From NCBI GenBank assembly GCA_946800325.1, contig OX326961.1, positions 46,401,415 to 46,465,414 on the forward strand: a stretch of DNA of 64,000 nucleotides, in the 5' to 3' direction. The stretch comes from Luzula sylvatica. Taxonomy: Eukaryota > Streptophyta > Magnoliopsida > Poales > Juncaceae. The position numbers and the translations under genes are program-made. Positions 45,836 through 58,345 of the stretch are shown one piece after another. Every line of letters begins with the position of its first letter. Within the stretch, counting starts at the first letter, position 1. Under the pieces are notes generated by a model. That model was not told where the DNA came from. It searched no databases and saw nothing but the letters and a program-made list of their open reading frames with translations.

Positions 45836-47119
45836 TTTTTCATTTTGCATTTCCTACAAGTTACAACTAGGATGTGTATATATGTGTGTAAAATCAATAA
45901 AGACAACTTACATGCGCCCAATCATGATATAACACAGTAAGCATGATTGAGACCTCCACCAATTGCGCCAAATTTTTTTCTCCAATTATTAATCCCCATT
46001 CTTTCATATTATTTTTCTAATTAAATCCCAACATGTCCATTAATGATGCATCTAATTAATTAATGGGTTCCGTACTGTTTTGTTTTGAGTACGAATAGGG
46101 CACAAATATTACTTAAAATGTTATGATTTGGAATTTGAACGAAATTTTGATGTTAGCATAGGAGTATTGGAACTTCGTTCAATATACATTCAAGTCGTTT
46201 TGGAAGATTCAAATTACGAAAGATCGTATTTTTTTCTTATTCATAGTAGCGTTCGCATTAACATTTCATTAAGCATCAAGCTCTTTCGATATAAATTATA
46301 TTTTTATTCAGAATTTTTATCCACTTGCTACATCACAAGTAACAACATCTCAATGGACATTATAAAAAAAATTGGGGGTTTGATATAGTGTTCCTCAATC
46401 TTACTTAAACATGTTTGATGCGATGAATTGATTAGACTCATTAATTGAATCAATCAATTCTTAATTAAATTAATCAATTAAATTATTAATTTAAGGTCTA
46501 ATCAATTCATTTAAATATTCTTGATTGACGCATTAAGAATGTTTAAGTGAGATTGGTTCCGATTTTTCTTATCTATCTATCCAGATGCTGCCTCGTGTCA
46601 GGTGAATAAAAATTCGAGAAATATAAATGAGATTTGTATTATTTTTTTTTTTTGTTGAGAAAAATAGAGTAGGCTCATAAGTCCTACTTCTATTATTTGT
46701 ATTAATTAGGCTAGGCAAAAGGAAAAGATTATTTATATCATCATGATGATGTATATTATCACCATTACTTTGTTTAAGTATATATTAAATAAGTGGGCTT
46801 AGATTGATATAGTTCTAATAAACTAGAACATGATACTAAGTAGATCAAGTAAGTGAGGGTACGATTGTAGAGTATAATAATATGCCAAAATAGTATTCTT
46901 TATTTTTTTATTTCTCAAACTCATAAATTAGTCTCTACAAACTTAATGGTAACACTGTTTATTACACTTTAGAAACACATATAAATCAAAAGAATTAGTA
47001 AAAGGCTAAGTTTAAAAAAAAAAAAAATAGTTGAGAAATTCTCCAATTCACCCCTCCAGTTTTCCTATATTTTTTTTCTTTAATGTTTGTATACTGTTTA
47101 CAAACTCCATAAAATAAAA
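45836..47119. other. Intergenic DNA, 3' flank of the MYB gene
   Basis: Contains short AT palindromes (46430-46560, built on AATTGATTAGA/TCTAATCAATT). No supported gene; the ORF at 46128-46388 lacks any recognisable feature. Confidence 0.35.
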
Positions 47120-48325
47120 CTATTGTGTCAACCAAATATCCTCCACATTCCAAAAGTTATCCCCGAAACCTCCCATATCGAACTCCGGCAACCCGATATC
47201 GTTGTAACTGCTCATGCTGGTAAATGAATCTGACCAGTTGTCCCCGAACTGCATTTCTTGGTTCCCGCAACTGTAATTATTTTCAATTATCTGCCCGGTA
47301 TGACTTTCGGTAAAGCACGAGTTCGAAACAGGCGGAGACCACAATTGAACCCCTTCGGTTTCGGAGGATGAACCCGTCGTGCTCGAAATTTCCGAGTTTG
47401 GATTAGGGTTCATCATGTTAACATGGTCGAATGATTTGATCGAATCCGTTGGCAATACGGTTCCGGCATGTTGGTCCAAAGCTGTAGAGGAATTACCAGC
47501 ATCGGCTTGAATTCGCTCCACGAGACGGGGCATCCATAAGTATCGCATTATGTCTTTAAATTGTTGGCTATTTACGTCGCATTTGAGTTGTTTCGCGTGT
47601 TTTTGCACCCTGGTCCTCCAATAGTTCTTTATTTCATTGTCTGTCCTTCCTGGCAAGTGTTGCGCGATTTTGGACCATCTGTGTCAAGAAAATCAAACAT
47701 GAAATTAGTTACCAGAAATATAAAGAGTTTTTTTTTTAACATAAAAAATAATAACTTGATCTTAAGCATTGATTAAAGTTTTTAACTTGAACTAATTATA
47801 TAATTAGCTAGAGCAATTTAATTACCGGTTGCCCCAACGGGAGTGGAGTTCGAGTATGAGGAGTTGCTCTTGCGGGGTGATGTTTCCCCGGCGTAAATCT
47901 GGCCGGAGATAGTTCAGCCACCTCAATCGACAGCTCTTCCCCGTTCTTTTCAAACCTAAAGATCAAAAAGAAAATTCTAAGTCAATCAGAACGAATTATA
48001 CCTTCTAAAAGAGAAAAAAAGATAGAGAATATATCCACTAATGTAGCTATTAGCTAGCTTAGTAGGTTTCAACTGTATGAATAAAAATTGAGGTGTGAAA
48101 TGAAGACCGGCAAAGAACACGGTGCGTACCTGCACAACGAGCAAGAGAATTCCACCGGCCCTCGCCGTGAGTGGTTATGTAATTCATGAGAATTAAATCT
48201 TCTTCTACTGTCCATGGCCCTCTTCTCAAGTCCAAATCGTCTTCACTAGTTGGTGGTGTTTGAGACTTGAAACAATCATTCGAATCCATTTCTAATGCAG
48301 TAAATCCGCTTTCCATCATATCCAT
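47120..48325 (-). CDS. R2R3-MYB transcription factor, MYB108/MYB2-like (subgroup 20)
   Basis: A DNA-binding regulator. Exons on the - strand are 48325-48130, 47955-47826 and 47678-47120, all GT-AG and in frame, giving 294 aa. This is the three-exon layout usual for R2R3-MYBs. R2 runs from about residue 35 ([17 protein letters not shown] ... [23 protein letters not shown]) and R3 follows ([43 protein letters not shown], given by its ends). Directly after R3 comes [17 protein letters not shown] and the [11 protein letters not shown] signature of subgroup 20 (MYB2, MYB62, MYB78, MYB108, MYB112, MYB116); the wording is closest to MYB108. Those relatives act in jasmonate- and ABA-linked stress, senescence and anther dehiscence. 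The acidic C-terminus ([15 protein letters not shown]) could activate transcription. The first ATG in frame is 48325; upstream is leader with a (CT)n tract. Confidence 0.95.
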
Positions 48326-48355
48326 CTCTATCCTTTCGCTAAGAGAAGAAGAGGA

Positions 48356-48360
<5 letters not shown>

Positions 48361-48394
<34 letters not shown>
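48361..48394 (-). repeat. (CT)n tract in the MYB 5' leader
   Basis: 34 bases of GA on the + strand, read as CT in the MYB transcript. It lies between the TATA box and the ATG, so it is very likely in the 5' UTR. Confidence 0.85.
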
Positions 48395-48398
<4 letters not shown>

Positions 48399-48500
48399 TG
48401 AGCTGAGCTGAGCTGAGTTCTTGTTGATTGATTGAATGAATGAATGATTGATGATGTTGGATTGGAACTAAGTGATGACAAAGGCGAGATAGATGCGGTG

Positions 48501-48510
48501 CCTTATATAG
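48501..48510 (-). promoter_or_regulatory. TATA box of the MYB gene
   Basis: CTATATAAGG on the - strand, 176 bp upstream of the ATG. With a start about 30 bases downstream, the leader would be roughly 145-150 bases and would include the CT tract. Confidence 0.75.
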
Positions 48511-50544
48511 AGGAGAGGTGCTACAAGCCGAAAAGAAACGTGTTACTCATTCCTCCTTTACATACTAAATGGAAATGCCACGTTTGTGAATTGTGAGAGC
48601 TACAAACAGAATGGACATGTCCATGTATGAATTAAATGGTGGTGATGATGAAAGGAAAAGAAGCATGTGAGGGAGCACGCCCACAATGGAGAGGATTAGT
48701 TTAATGAAATACCCTGTTATTAAAGCCAAAAATAAAGGGTGGCATAACCTTTTTTTAACTTAGAAACAGCGTTAAACCCCTTTGAATTTTGACTTCTCCA
48801 TCTCTCTCTCTCTCTCTGTTAACTTTAATGGTGAGTGGGTTTGGATGTAATTAGACTTATGGGGTTATTTTAAGGAAATTAATCGCTTAGAAGAGTAGAC
48901 CGTTTTCTAACAGAAGTCAAATCTATCACTGTTTATGATGCTAAGAGAAAAAACAGAGTACGTATAATTTAAACCTAGTTTTACTTTCAAACTTATTAAC
49001 ACCAAGTTAGTATTGTATTCTTTTTTGTATATGATTTTGAGTTTATTTGAAGCCAAGTGTTTAGTTCCTTGATTAGCATGTCAAGTTGATGAAATCCATA
49101 TCCATATCTTCTTGAAAACAATGGCAAGGGAAGTGAGCTCATATGTTAGGAATACATCATGATAGTAGTAGATACCTAGATATACGCAACGAAAATCTCA
49201 TTTTGTGTTTAAAGTTAAGAGCCCACAAAATACGTCTTGATTCGAAAAACTCGTTTAAATCCAAATTTATTCCGATGCGAAATGTTCAAAAGTTAACGAT
49301 ATGAAATTCATTTGAACTCCACTCCGAACGATTGGAAACCTGAATGCCCCGGTGAATATCTCATCCAAATTATCCAAAAAATATTAAAAATATTAATAGA
49401 TAACATGAATATGACATGTTATCAAAACTAATGAAGATTTTAGGTGGTTAACCCAATACCTGAACTATCCAATTGGTTTCGATTTGAAGTAGCCAATTAA
49501 ATAACGACGCAATATCATCGTTTTAACGTGTAATAAATAACTAATATTACATCTATTGCATCAAGATTTTAACTCAAATTAATTCTATCGCATCAAGATT
49601 TTAACTCAAATCAATTCTTATTGAAGAAAAATGTGAACTATTTTCTATATTTTTTACCATAAAGTTTTTTCATACATAATATAACTATAAACTATCTAAT
49701 TATCTATTGTATAGCCAAAATAAAACTGATCTCCTCAAATTAATAAACTATAATTACAAAATAGTTGAGCAATTCGTTGCATATGCAATATATCGATACG
49801 GATTAGAGAGGATTGCAAATGGACTATGATTTCACACGAGATGGGAAAGAGAGTTGAAAATTAGGGCACAAATGGATTGGATTTTGTGGGCGTTTTTCAA
49901 CGGTCTAACTATTTTCTTCTTCTTCTCCATTTCTTCTCAACGAAAGAATTAATATATATGTTATTTTTTTGTCTTTCGTGGTGAGGGATGAGTCACGAGT
50001 CAGAGTGTTAGAGGACCAATTTGCTGCCTTCATTCTGTTCTAGATCTTCTCCACAATCCCTACACCTCTATTTGTATAACAATTCCACAATAAAAAATAA
50101 TAATATTTTGTAAAATAAGTTTTGCTAATATAATCTTTTTTTACATTTAAATCATAACATATTAACATTTTGCATTAATAAATGGAACCACAAAGATTGG
50201 GGTTTTAGATTCATAGAAGATCAAGAACATTATATTTTTATATCATTGCATTAGAAAGGTCAAACAACTGTACAATTATATGCTCATTTGACCCAACAAG
50301 GGTCTCCTAAGAAACCTCCATCCAAGATCAAGTTGGTACTTTGGATCCCATAAGTCTCGTTGTCTACATGTGATTCGATGGCCTTGTAGTTGTAACTCGA
50401 ATTGACATCCAAATTATTATCAATTTGAAATAATCGCAGTGTTCATACTTTGGTTAATATGGGGTTCAATTTTACTGCCTCATTATACTCTTAATTTAGT
50501 CGGTGAATTGTTAAATGAATAGTTTAGTTAAGTTAGACAATGTA
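48511..50544. other. MYB promoter flank and intergenic DNA
   Basis: The MYB promoter is presumably within the first kilobase. Otherwise AT-rich; no gene or element recognised. ATCAAGATTTTAACTCAAAT is duplicated at 49561-49612. Confidence 0.4.
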
Positions 50545-50552
50545 ATTGTAGT

Positions 50553-51094
50553 TAGGGGTGTAAATGGTGTGGGTATTGCCCGAACCGACCCGAATCGTAT
50601 CCGAAAAAATATTCGGATTCGAAAAAAATATCTGGATCCGAGTGGCCGGAACCAGATCCGACATTCGGTTTTGGTACCGGAACCGGATCCGTATTCCGAA
50701 TCCGAATATATTTAGGATTCGAGTATTCGGAACCAGATCCGGATCCGTATATTATATATTGTTTTATATATTTTATTTTATATTAGTTCAAATATCATAT
50801 AGAAATTAACGATTCGTGAGTGATTTAAAATTACAATCGTAAAATTTCGTTTAAATATAATTATATATATCGTTCATGTTACAAATTATATATATTTTAA
50901 GTTAAAAATTAAGTTATGTTATCACAACATATTATTCGTTTTACTATTCGAAAAAGAACCGTATTCTTATTCGTATTCGTATCCGTTTATTATTCGAACC
51001 GGTATCCGTATTCGAATCCGTATCAGAAAAATAATATGGATATGGATCTGGTACGATCACTATTCGAACCGGATCCGACCCGTTGACACCCCTA
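50553..51094. mobile_element. hAT-like nonautonomous element, CCGAATCC repeats
   Basis: 542 bp. The target ATTGTAGT is duplicated exactly at 50545-50552 and 51095-51102. The termini TAGGGGTGTAAATGG and (from the right) TAGGGGTGTCAACGG are inverted. Subterminal zones carry GGATCCGAATCCGTATTC-type words, and the middle is AT-rich. No transposase. Confidence 0.93.
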
Positions 51095-51102
51095 ATTGTA
51101 GT

Positions 51103-51770
51103 GCATCTGAATGGGTGCCTGCAATCTAGACTATCATGACCAGGAAAAACACTTGGTTGGTTGGTTGCCGGTTGGTACCACTGGTACCACCCTAATCCTA
51201 GTCTTTTAAGTATTTAGAAACGTCAAAGGATCACATGAGGAGAGGGAGCTCCAGTACAAGTGCCACCACCAGTGGTACCACTCACTCGCTGGTCTCTCTC
51301 AATCTACTTTCGATTCTGAGTCGGAATTGCATATTGCATATCCCCTCTAGAATTCACGAAAACCAAGTTTACATGCATGCATATTGATTGAAAATAGACT
51401 GCGTATATCGTGAAATCCTATTTGTGGCTACCTAACGATTAGACTCGACAAAGAAATGGCTCGAATCAGACAAAGGGGGATCAATTCATGAGCTGGAAGA
51501 TTTTTCTTTGTAGGTCCTTGTTCTTTTGTAATGTTATGGAAGTCACTAATTAAATGAAGTCAACTTCATTATAAATATATTAGGGAAATCCTTGCCCCTA
51601 GATTTCGCCTCAACATATGTAATTATCATCTGTTAATTAATATAATTGACATGTTAATTAATATGCTAATTATAGGGTTAATCAAAAGGTACTCAACAAT
51701 TTGGTGGAGAAGCCAATAAACTACAATGCAGTGTGATAGAATTGTAGAAATAATTATTGCACGGCACATA
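51103..51770. other. Intergenic DNA
   Basis: Contains GGTACCACTGGTACCACC at 51175 and CCACCAGTGGTACCAC at 51267, a small repeat/inverted pair. No gene seen. Confidence 0.35.
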
Positions 51771-51871
51771 TGTTGTCGTCTGCTTTGCACGGATACAAAT
51801 ACGGGTATCGCGTCTGACATGATACGAATATGACGATACGACAATTTTCACAAAACACTAAAGACGATACA

Positions 51872-51932
<61 letters not shown>

Positions 51933-52805
51933 TAATTTATATATTTAATATTTTTATATATTATATTTTGTACACAAAATATACTAAAATTTGTTATTAC
52001 ATAAATAATTTCTTAATAAATAAATATTTATTATATCTACTTATTTTATTACAATGCAATGTCACAATAATTTTTTGCAGCGATAGCGATTAGCGTGCAC
52101 TATAACGTGCGCTATTATAGCGGATGTTGTAATTTGTAGCATATAAAATAATGAAGTATCAGTATGTAATAAAAAAATAGTTTTTAAAATAACAAATGGT
52201 AAATACTAAACATCTCAAATAGAAATTGTAACGAACATCTCCAACAAGTCAGAACATATCAATCTAAAATAGAAGAGTTTTTTTTGGTTTATTTATCAAC
52301 CAAAAGTGATTTTAAACATAACTTTTCATGAAATATTTTATTTTAATTAAATTAATTTAGTTCTTTTTTATAAATCCATCTATAAGTATTTTATTTAGAT
52401 GTATCGTGTTACAAAGTTGCAGCGCGCACCGTTTTGCCTATAAAATAAGTTATATTGGTGTAGGGTTTAACGAAGCTATTTGCAACCATGTTTATATGTA
52501 TTACTCATTTATTTCGATTTCAAATTTATATTTTTGTTTTTCAAGTATATTTATCCATACGTTAGAAATATCTGACAAGTATCTGCAATTATTTCGAAAA
52601 AAATATCCAAATACGTCACGTGAAATATCCGACGAGTATCGTTCAGATATCGATATCTGATACGATGCGACTTGATTCTGAAGTATCCGCGTAACATGTC
52701 GTATCGTCGTATTTTTAAGTGTCTGTGATACGATACAATATTTCTTGATACGATGCGATACGATTATCATATCTAATACGATACAAATACGACGATACAA
52801 TAATT
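51771..52805. repeat. CGATACG-repeat region with a (TA)n tract
   Basis: Both ends (51775-51845 and 52640-52800) are dense in GATACGATACG / CGTATCGTCGTAT words, with AT-rich DNA and a (TA)26 tract (51877-51928) between. It resembles the other subterminal-repeat elements, but no TIR or target duplication could be fixed. Confidence 0.5.
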
Positions 52806-52959
52806 TTCAATCCCCACAAAAAAATATGTAAAATTATTTACTATTAAATTATGCAAGACACTCAATATGTTTGAAGTATCCGCGTAGCAAATTTCTCATG
52901 TATTGTGCTGTACAATTTTTATAAAATGCGAGAATTGCCAACTACGTGATAATACAAAG

Positions 52960-54205
52960 ATGGAAAATGTTGGACATACCCCCACCTCTCCTCCAAGAAA
53001 CTTGATGATGTGGATATGATTTAACACCTTAATAATTGACACATTAATTCATGGTTTAACATCTTAATTGGGTGTCCAATAATAAATTAAGATAATCAAA
53101 CTATAAATTAAGATGTTAAATCACGTATTTATGTCTTAGTTTTTAAGGCTCCGTGGCAAGAAAATAAGGAGAGAATAACTTTTTGGAGGGTTAAGAAATT
53201 ATTCCACTTTATTCCTTAATTTAAAATTGTGTTTGATAAAATAAAAATGATAAAAATTGAGATAGTGTTGAATATAATTAGGATATCTTTTGCAAATAAC
53301 CAAAATATCATTTTAGTTATATATAGTTTTATGAACATTAAAAGAAATGATAAGTATTTAATAGCATAGCACACAAATATATTAGATTAATTTATTGAAA
53401 ATATATCATATGTAAAACTAAATTAGACAAAATATTCATAAAAAATACATACTTGTTCTAATGAATGAAAACTAATAAATTACATACGTGAAAATATGAA
53501 TCTCATACAAATCTAGTAAATTTTTTGTTTCCAAGAAATACATATTTCTTTCTAATTAACGAAATACGTACTTGTTCTAATTAAAAATATTAAGCTAAAA
53601 ATATCTTTCTCGTAAATGAATACATCTCCTTAAATGAGTTAAGACCCTCTCCAAAAATAAAAAAAATATAGAGAAAAAACAGGCACATACCACAACATCT
53701 CTTTCTTAGGCTAAGATCCTTTCCAAAAATAGTTTTCGTCAAGAGAAGTTGATTTTTTCCAAAAATAAAGTATCCCATGATTGATCTTAAATTGGAGAGA
53801 TTAAAAAGTAGAAGAGAATAATGTATTTTATTTGTTAAGTAGAAAAAAATGGCGCGAAAGATTTTAGTTTCAAAGAAAAAAAAAAACCAAATGAATCAAT
53901 GAAAAAATATTGTTTGGATGTGAAGAACATGAAGTGAGAGAGAGGTGCATGGGAAAAGGTGAAAAATAATTAAAAAAAATGAAAATGAGTAAATGAGGGA
54001 TAAAATGGTAAAAAAAAAAGTGTAAAACTTACGCCTTTTACTCCTCTCTTACACTCATTTATTCCATATAATAAATTAGTGTTTGGGACAAAAAACTAGA
54101 ATAAGCATGCTTATTCTTTACTTACCCTCTTGCCAAACATGACCTAATATGTTAATTCATATCAACGTTATCAAGTTTTTTGGAAGAGAATTGTAGGGAA
54201 TGTCC
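52960..54205. mobile_element. MITE-like element interrupted by a PIF-like MITE
   Basis: The left part (52960-53143: TGTTGGACATACC, GATATGATTTAACACCTT, ATGGTTTAACATCTTAATT) and the right part (54145-54205: TAATATGTTAATTCATAT, GGGAATGTCCATCAC) are the two arms of an element related to 45566-45835. They are split by the insertion at 53147. Confidence 0.55.
53147..54144. mobile_element. PIF/Harbinger-like MITE, 998 bp, TAA target
   Basis: Begins GGCTCCGTGGCAAGA and ends TCTTGCCAAACATGACC, which are inverted apart from a 2-base indel. It is flanked by TAA on both sides (53144-53146 and 54145-54147), the 3-bp duplication typical of PIF/Harbinger. The interior is AT-rich with no transposase. Confidence 0.6.
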
Positions 54206-54440
54206 ATCACTACTCTACAAAGATATGCATGCGATATAAGGGACAATTCCAAACCCTACGAAATCTCAAATGTCACCTATATCCCTCTAAAACGAGGAGT
54301 ATCATGGATGCATGATGCTCCAGCAAAATCTCAAAATATCACGTATGCCCCTAAAATGGGATGGATGCTCCTACAAAATCTCAAAATATCACATATGCCT
54401 CTAAAATGAGAAATATCATGAATATCGCTACATAATATGT
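54206..54440. repeat. Short tandem duplication
   Basis: The phrase GGATG...CTCC(A/T)(G/A)CAAAATCTCAAAATATCAC(G/A)TATGCC(C/T)CTAAAATG occurs twice in direct order (54304-54357 and 54361-54410). A third, weaker version lies at 54248-54290. Confidence 0.6.
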
Positions 54441-54525
54441 TATCCTTCTTTATATCTAATTTTTTCAAAAATATATTAGACTAACACAATGAGAATAAAA
54501 AGATACGAGTGCAGTCAATGACCTC

Positions 54526-54690
54526 ATATCTCAGTTGATTGAGTCAATGGTGTCATATCTCAGTTGATTGAGTATTTGATAAAAAAAATTATATATTGTG
54601 AGAGATTATGGATTCAAATCATTGATATCATAATAAAATTTAAAATATGTAATGATCACGTTTCATGGTCTAGAATTCTTTATATAAAAA
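54526..54690 (+). mobile_element. tRNA-derived SINE-like sequence
   Basis: TATCTCAGTTGATTGAGTA (54555-54573) resembles a pol III A box, and GGATTCAAATC (54610-54620) a B box, at tRNA-like spacing. The A-box part is duplicated just upstream (54526-54544). No poly(A) tail or target duplication was seen. Confidence 0.4.
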
Positions 54691-54727
54691 ATGCGAGTAC
54701 AAAACAGAGTTCTGAGAAGGATATGCA

Positions 54728-54872
54728 TGCAAATGTGTTAAAAAATCGATCACCTTTTGAGAAGAGGGCAGACAATAACTATCAATAATCTAATAATTAT
54801 GCAAATGTGTTACAATAGATCACGTTTGGAGAAGAGGGCAGACATAAACTATCTATAATCTAATAATCATCA
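54728..54872. repeat. Tandem duplication, about 72 bp unit
   Basis: Two copies share ATGCAAATGTGTTA, ATCGATCAC/ATAGATCAC, GAGAAGAGGGCAGACA and TCTAATAAT in order. No coding content. Confidence 0.7.
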
Positions 54873-56209
54873 ATGTGAATGGGACACAATTATGGAGGAG
54901 CCATTTTGCTTAATTAGTTTAATCAATCGGTATAGTTTAATTAAATAGACCCATTAAACCACGTTTCACAAACACAAATACATCCAAAAAGGTATTCTGT
55001 ACAAGTTCAACTTTAATGGCTTTGATTTATCAATAAAGGCCACTTTGCTTGTAGTTTCATAGCATCTCTGTAATTTATCTACTACTTTCTTTTTGCTCTT
55101 TATGGCACCTCTCTTTTATAACCTTTAGGCTTATTAATTAGCAACAGCTTGATGGTATGTATATATTCATGTGTATCCTCATAAAACTTCAAAATTTCGT
55201 AGATACACCTCATAAAACTTCAATATTTGTGATTTTGTAATTAAGGATGTATATACAAGAAGAGAGATTACATGTCCATACTCCATAGTATAATTAATGA
55301 TTGAATTGGGTTAGTGGGGAACACATAGATTAGAGTAGAGAGGAAGCAAAAGACAATTAATTAGGGGATAATGGATGTGGAAGTACTTGGTGGGTCCATT
55401 TTGTATGAGCCAAGGGGTTCCAAGTGTGCAAAGGCTTGTTTTAGGTGCTTCTTTTTTAGACTTACTTCTTAGTTAATTGCTAGATTGATTGATGTTAGTC
55501 TAAAAGTTGGAATAATTATAGTTCTTTTGGATAATTCGTGTTTCTCTGCGTGCTTAATGCATGGTTTATATTTAACTTGTTTTGTTTAATTTAGTTCAAG
55601 TGTGTAACACATATATATTAAGTATTATATTCTTCATGGAGTGAACAATATGCAAAGTAATTATATTCTTACATTTTTTGTAAAGAAAAATAAGGCCAAC
55701 AAAAGGGTATGTGAATAAGAAGTTCGAGGCTAAACTTTCATAAAAGAAATTATTTTGAAGTACTAACTTATTCCTTTTTTAGGACTTATTCTCACTTTTC
55801 TCTTTTTTGCCTTTTCTGGAGGTGTAGGAGTTGATATTCTTTAACTTGTTTGGTATTTTAATTAATGTATTATAAATGTAGTTTACTTCCATCACTTTTC
55901 ATTATTCCATATTATTATAAACTCAACATGTCTATTTTGAATTATTCATTTCTTACATAAACATCATATCATAAAAAGAACGTTAACAGATTCCCTCCAA
56001 AAAGAAAAAAAGAAAAGAAAATGCTAATAAAGCTTGTTGTTTATATTTGTATTACGAGTGCTAAGGACTTTTGTTGGATTTGCTAATTTTAAACACAAGT
56101 TTTAATTGGCAAACGAATTTTACATACATAACACTGAGAGACATTGATTTGGTTGTATTATTATAGGGTTGTATTTTGAGCAAAATTCAATGTTCCATTT
56201 CATAAGATT
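54873..56209. other. Intergenic DNA, nothing recognised
   Basis: AT-rich; no supported gene or repeat family. Confidence 0.4.
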
Positions 56210-56222
56210 CATGTATTGTTTT

Positions 56223-56531
56223 TTTTTTTTTTGAAAATTAAGAAGCGCGGCTTCTTTTCGATATATTAAAGCAAGTTTAATACAACGTTTTAAATTTTAC
56301 ACTGTAATGTAAAAAGTAAAGACAAAATAAAGTGTCTATGGTAAATCCTTTATTAGGAACGCGTATCCCTTAAGGGTGTGCCTTACAAGTAAAGAGATTT
56401 AACTAGGTTTGAGAAGAAGAAGAGAAGAGAAACCAGAAGCGGCGAGCAAAGTTTGGATCCCGATTAGCCATGAAGTTTCCATGCCTTCGCCTCGTAGGTG
56501 TTTTATACTCAAACGTTTGGATCCCGATTAG
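56223..56531 (-). mobile_element. Retroposon with poly(A) tail and 13-bp target duplication
   Basis: The flanks CATGTATTGTTTT at 56210-56222 and 56532-56544 are identical. The insert starts, on the + strand, with a T run (a poly(A) tail when read on the - strand), the mark of LINE-driven retroposition. The body resembles no gene I recognise; it could be the 3' part of a LINE, a SINE or a processed transcript. Its 5' end (56452-56531) is scrambled: TTTGGATCCCGATTAGC occurs twice, and a piece of the right flank (TGTTTTATACTCAAA) is also inside. Confidence 0.75.
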
Positions 56532-56544
56532 CATGTATTGTTTT

Positions 56545-57560
56545 ATACTCAAAAGTTAGTATTAGAACTTCTTAATGTTTGATTTGATATTAGTCATGTG
56601 TACATGTTAGTTGCTTAATGCAATAAAACACATCAATCAAAGAAATATAAGCTAATTAAGTACTAATTGTAAATTCATAAGTTTTAATGTTTGCCACGTC
56701 ACTTAATTAATAGCCATTTGGCACTTAACTAATTAAGGATATATATACTTTAGTTAAAAAAATTCAACTTAGAGGTCCTACATTCATAATTGTTTCTAAG
56801 AATCAAGGCATCCACTAAGTTGTCTATTTAGTAGAAAAAAAGGCCTAGATGGAATAAAATGTCTTAAAAATGTGACTTGTTTAATTCAGGATTAATTAAT
56901 TATTAATTGGGGGATTGGTTCTTCTAGAAGGGGCATCTAGGTAATTAAATATTTTGTCTCATTATTTCTTCAATAAGTTGAATTGTCTAATTTGTGAGTC
57001 CTATAGGGAACCGGTGTCAAAAAGGTGAAACAAGTTTTATGGCTCATGCCTTTGTAAAGTAGGAATATTTTTTTAACTTTGAATTATATATTATGGAAAA
57101 CATAATTATATTTATCTAGATGCTGTTGCAAATTAAAGACCAACAATTGTAAATTCTACCGACCATTAAATCAAAATATATTATTACTTTCGATAATTAA
57201 AATGTAATATTTTGATGCAGAGGTTTGTTCACAAATTTTCGCATCTTGTTAACTGACTAAATTAAACAGACCATTAATGATATACATATTCTAATTAAGA
57301 AAAGTTATTTATAATGATAATAAAATAGTAAAGGGACGAGCTAAGTGTCACCAAAATATTGATGCTGGCCCAATAGCAACCAACTAGGTGGTGACACGTG
57401 ACATTTATTTTACAATATATATAATGTCACTAATAAAGTATATAATACTTAAGTAGAAGATAAGTTGCTATTAAAAGTTTTTTTTCCAAAAAATGTATAA
57501 AATTGTATACTGGATTTTTTTTTCCAGATAGGTACATCTCTTATATATATATATATATAT
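56545..57560. other. Intergenic DNA, nothing recognised
   Basis: AT-rich, ending in a (TA)n tract (57541-57562) next to the MITE. No gene. Confidence 0.4.
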
Positions 57561-57790
57561 ATGATGGCTAAGATACTTAATTAAGTATCATGAGTTTGGT
57601 ACTTAAAATTTTTGGACCATTAGATTTGTTTTGAGATTTTTGCATTTGATGGTTAGTACAAACTGATATGGCAATCATTAATGATGAGTATATATATCAT
57701 TAAAAAACACGAATCTCAAAGCAAATTCAATGGTCAAAAAATTCTAAGTATCGAATTCATGATACTTAATTGAGTATCTTAGTCATCCTC
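57561..57790. mobile_element. 231-bp-type MITE, copy 3, beside a (TA)n tract
   Basis: Same family as 41479 and 41767: GATGGCTAAGATACTTAATT at the left and AATTGAGTATCTTAGTCATC at the right, with matching interior words (GATGAGTATATATATCATT). It is flanked by TATATA on the left and TATATAG on the right. Confidence 0.9.
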
Positions 57791-58345
57791 TATATAGTAA
57801 AGACATTATTCTATTTTATAATATATATAGAAGATATAAAACGAAACAACACACAACCAATAATGCATAAGATACATCAAAAATGTATATCTTAGAAGTA
57901 TCAATTCGAAAATGTATGTACTTCAAAAAAAATATTCTTATTACAAAATCCATATACAAAACTGAGAAGAAAAATAATAAATTGCGTCGAGTTGCCAGGA
58001 AATTCTTCGAACAATAATTTTTCAAATAATAAAATACTCAATAAATAATTTAGATGTTTGTTAAGTTTATTAAAGTTGTAATTGAAGTTCCCAAATTGCT
58101 GCTCAAATCGTTGTTATACTCTTTTACTATACTTTTTATTCTTTTTTACTATTATTTATATCTTTTTCTATACTTAAAATTAAATATATTGTTATTTATT
58201 TATTTTACTATTATTTTTACTTTTTCTATAATATAAAAAAATCTGTTGTTATTTATAATGTATAAAAATAACTACCTAAATATTTATACTTTTTTATATT
58301 ATTGACAAAACTCTTGTTATTTATGCATTTTTCATTGTAGAAAGT
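57791..58345. other. Intergenic DNA, nothing recognised
   Basis: AT-rich. The short ORFs are low-complexity. Confidence 0.4.

Noticed and set aside
48326..48481. Upstream extension of the MYB ORF
   Set aside because: No ATG in frame; it consists of the CT-repeat leader.
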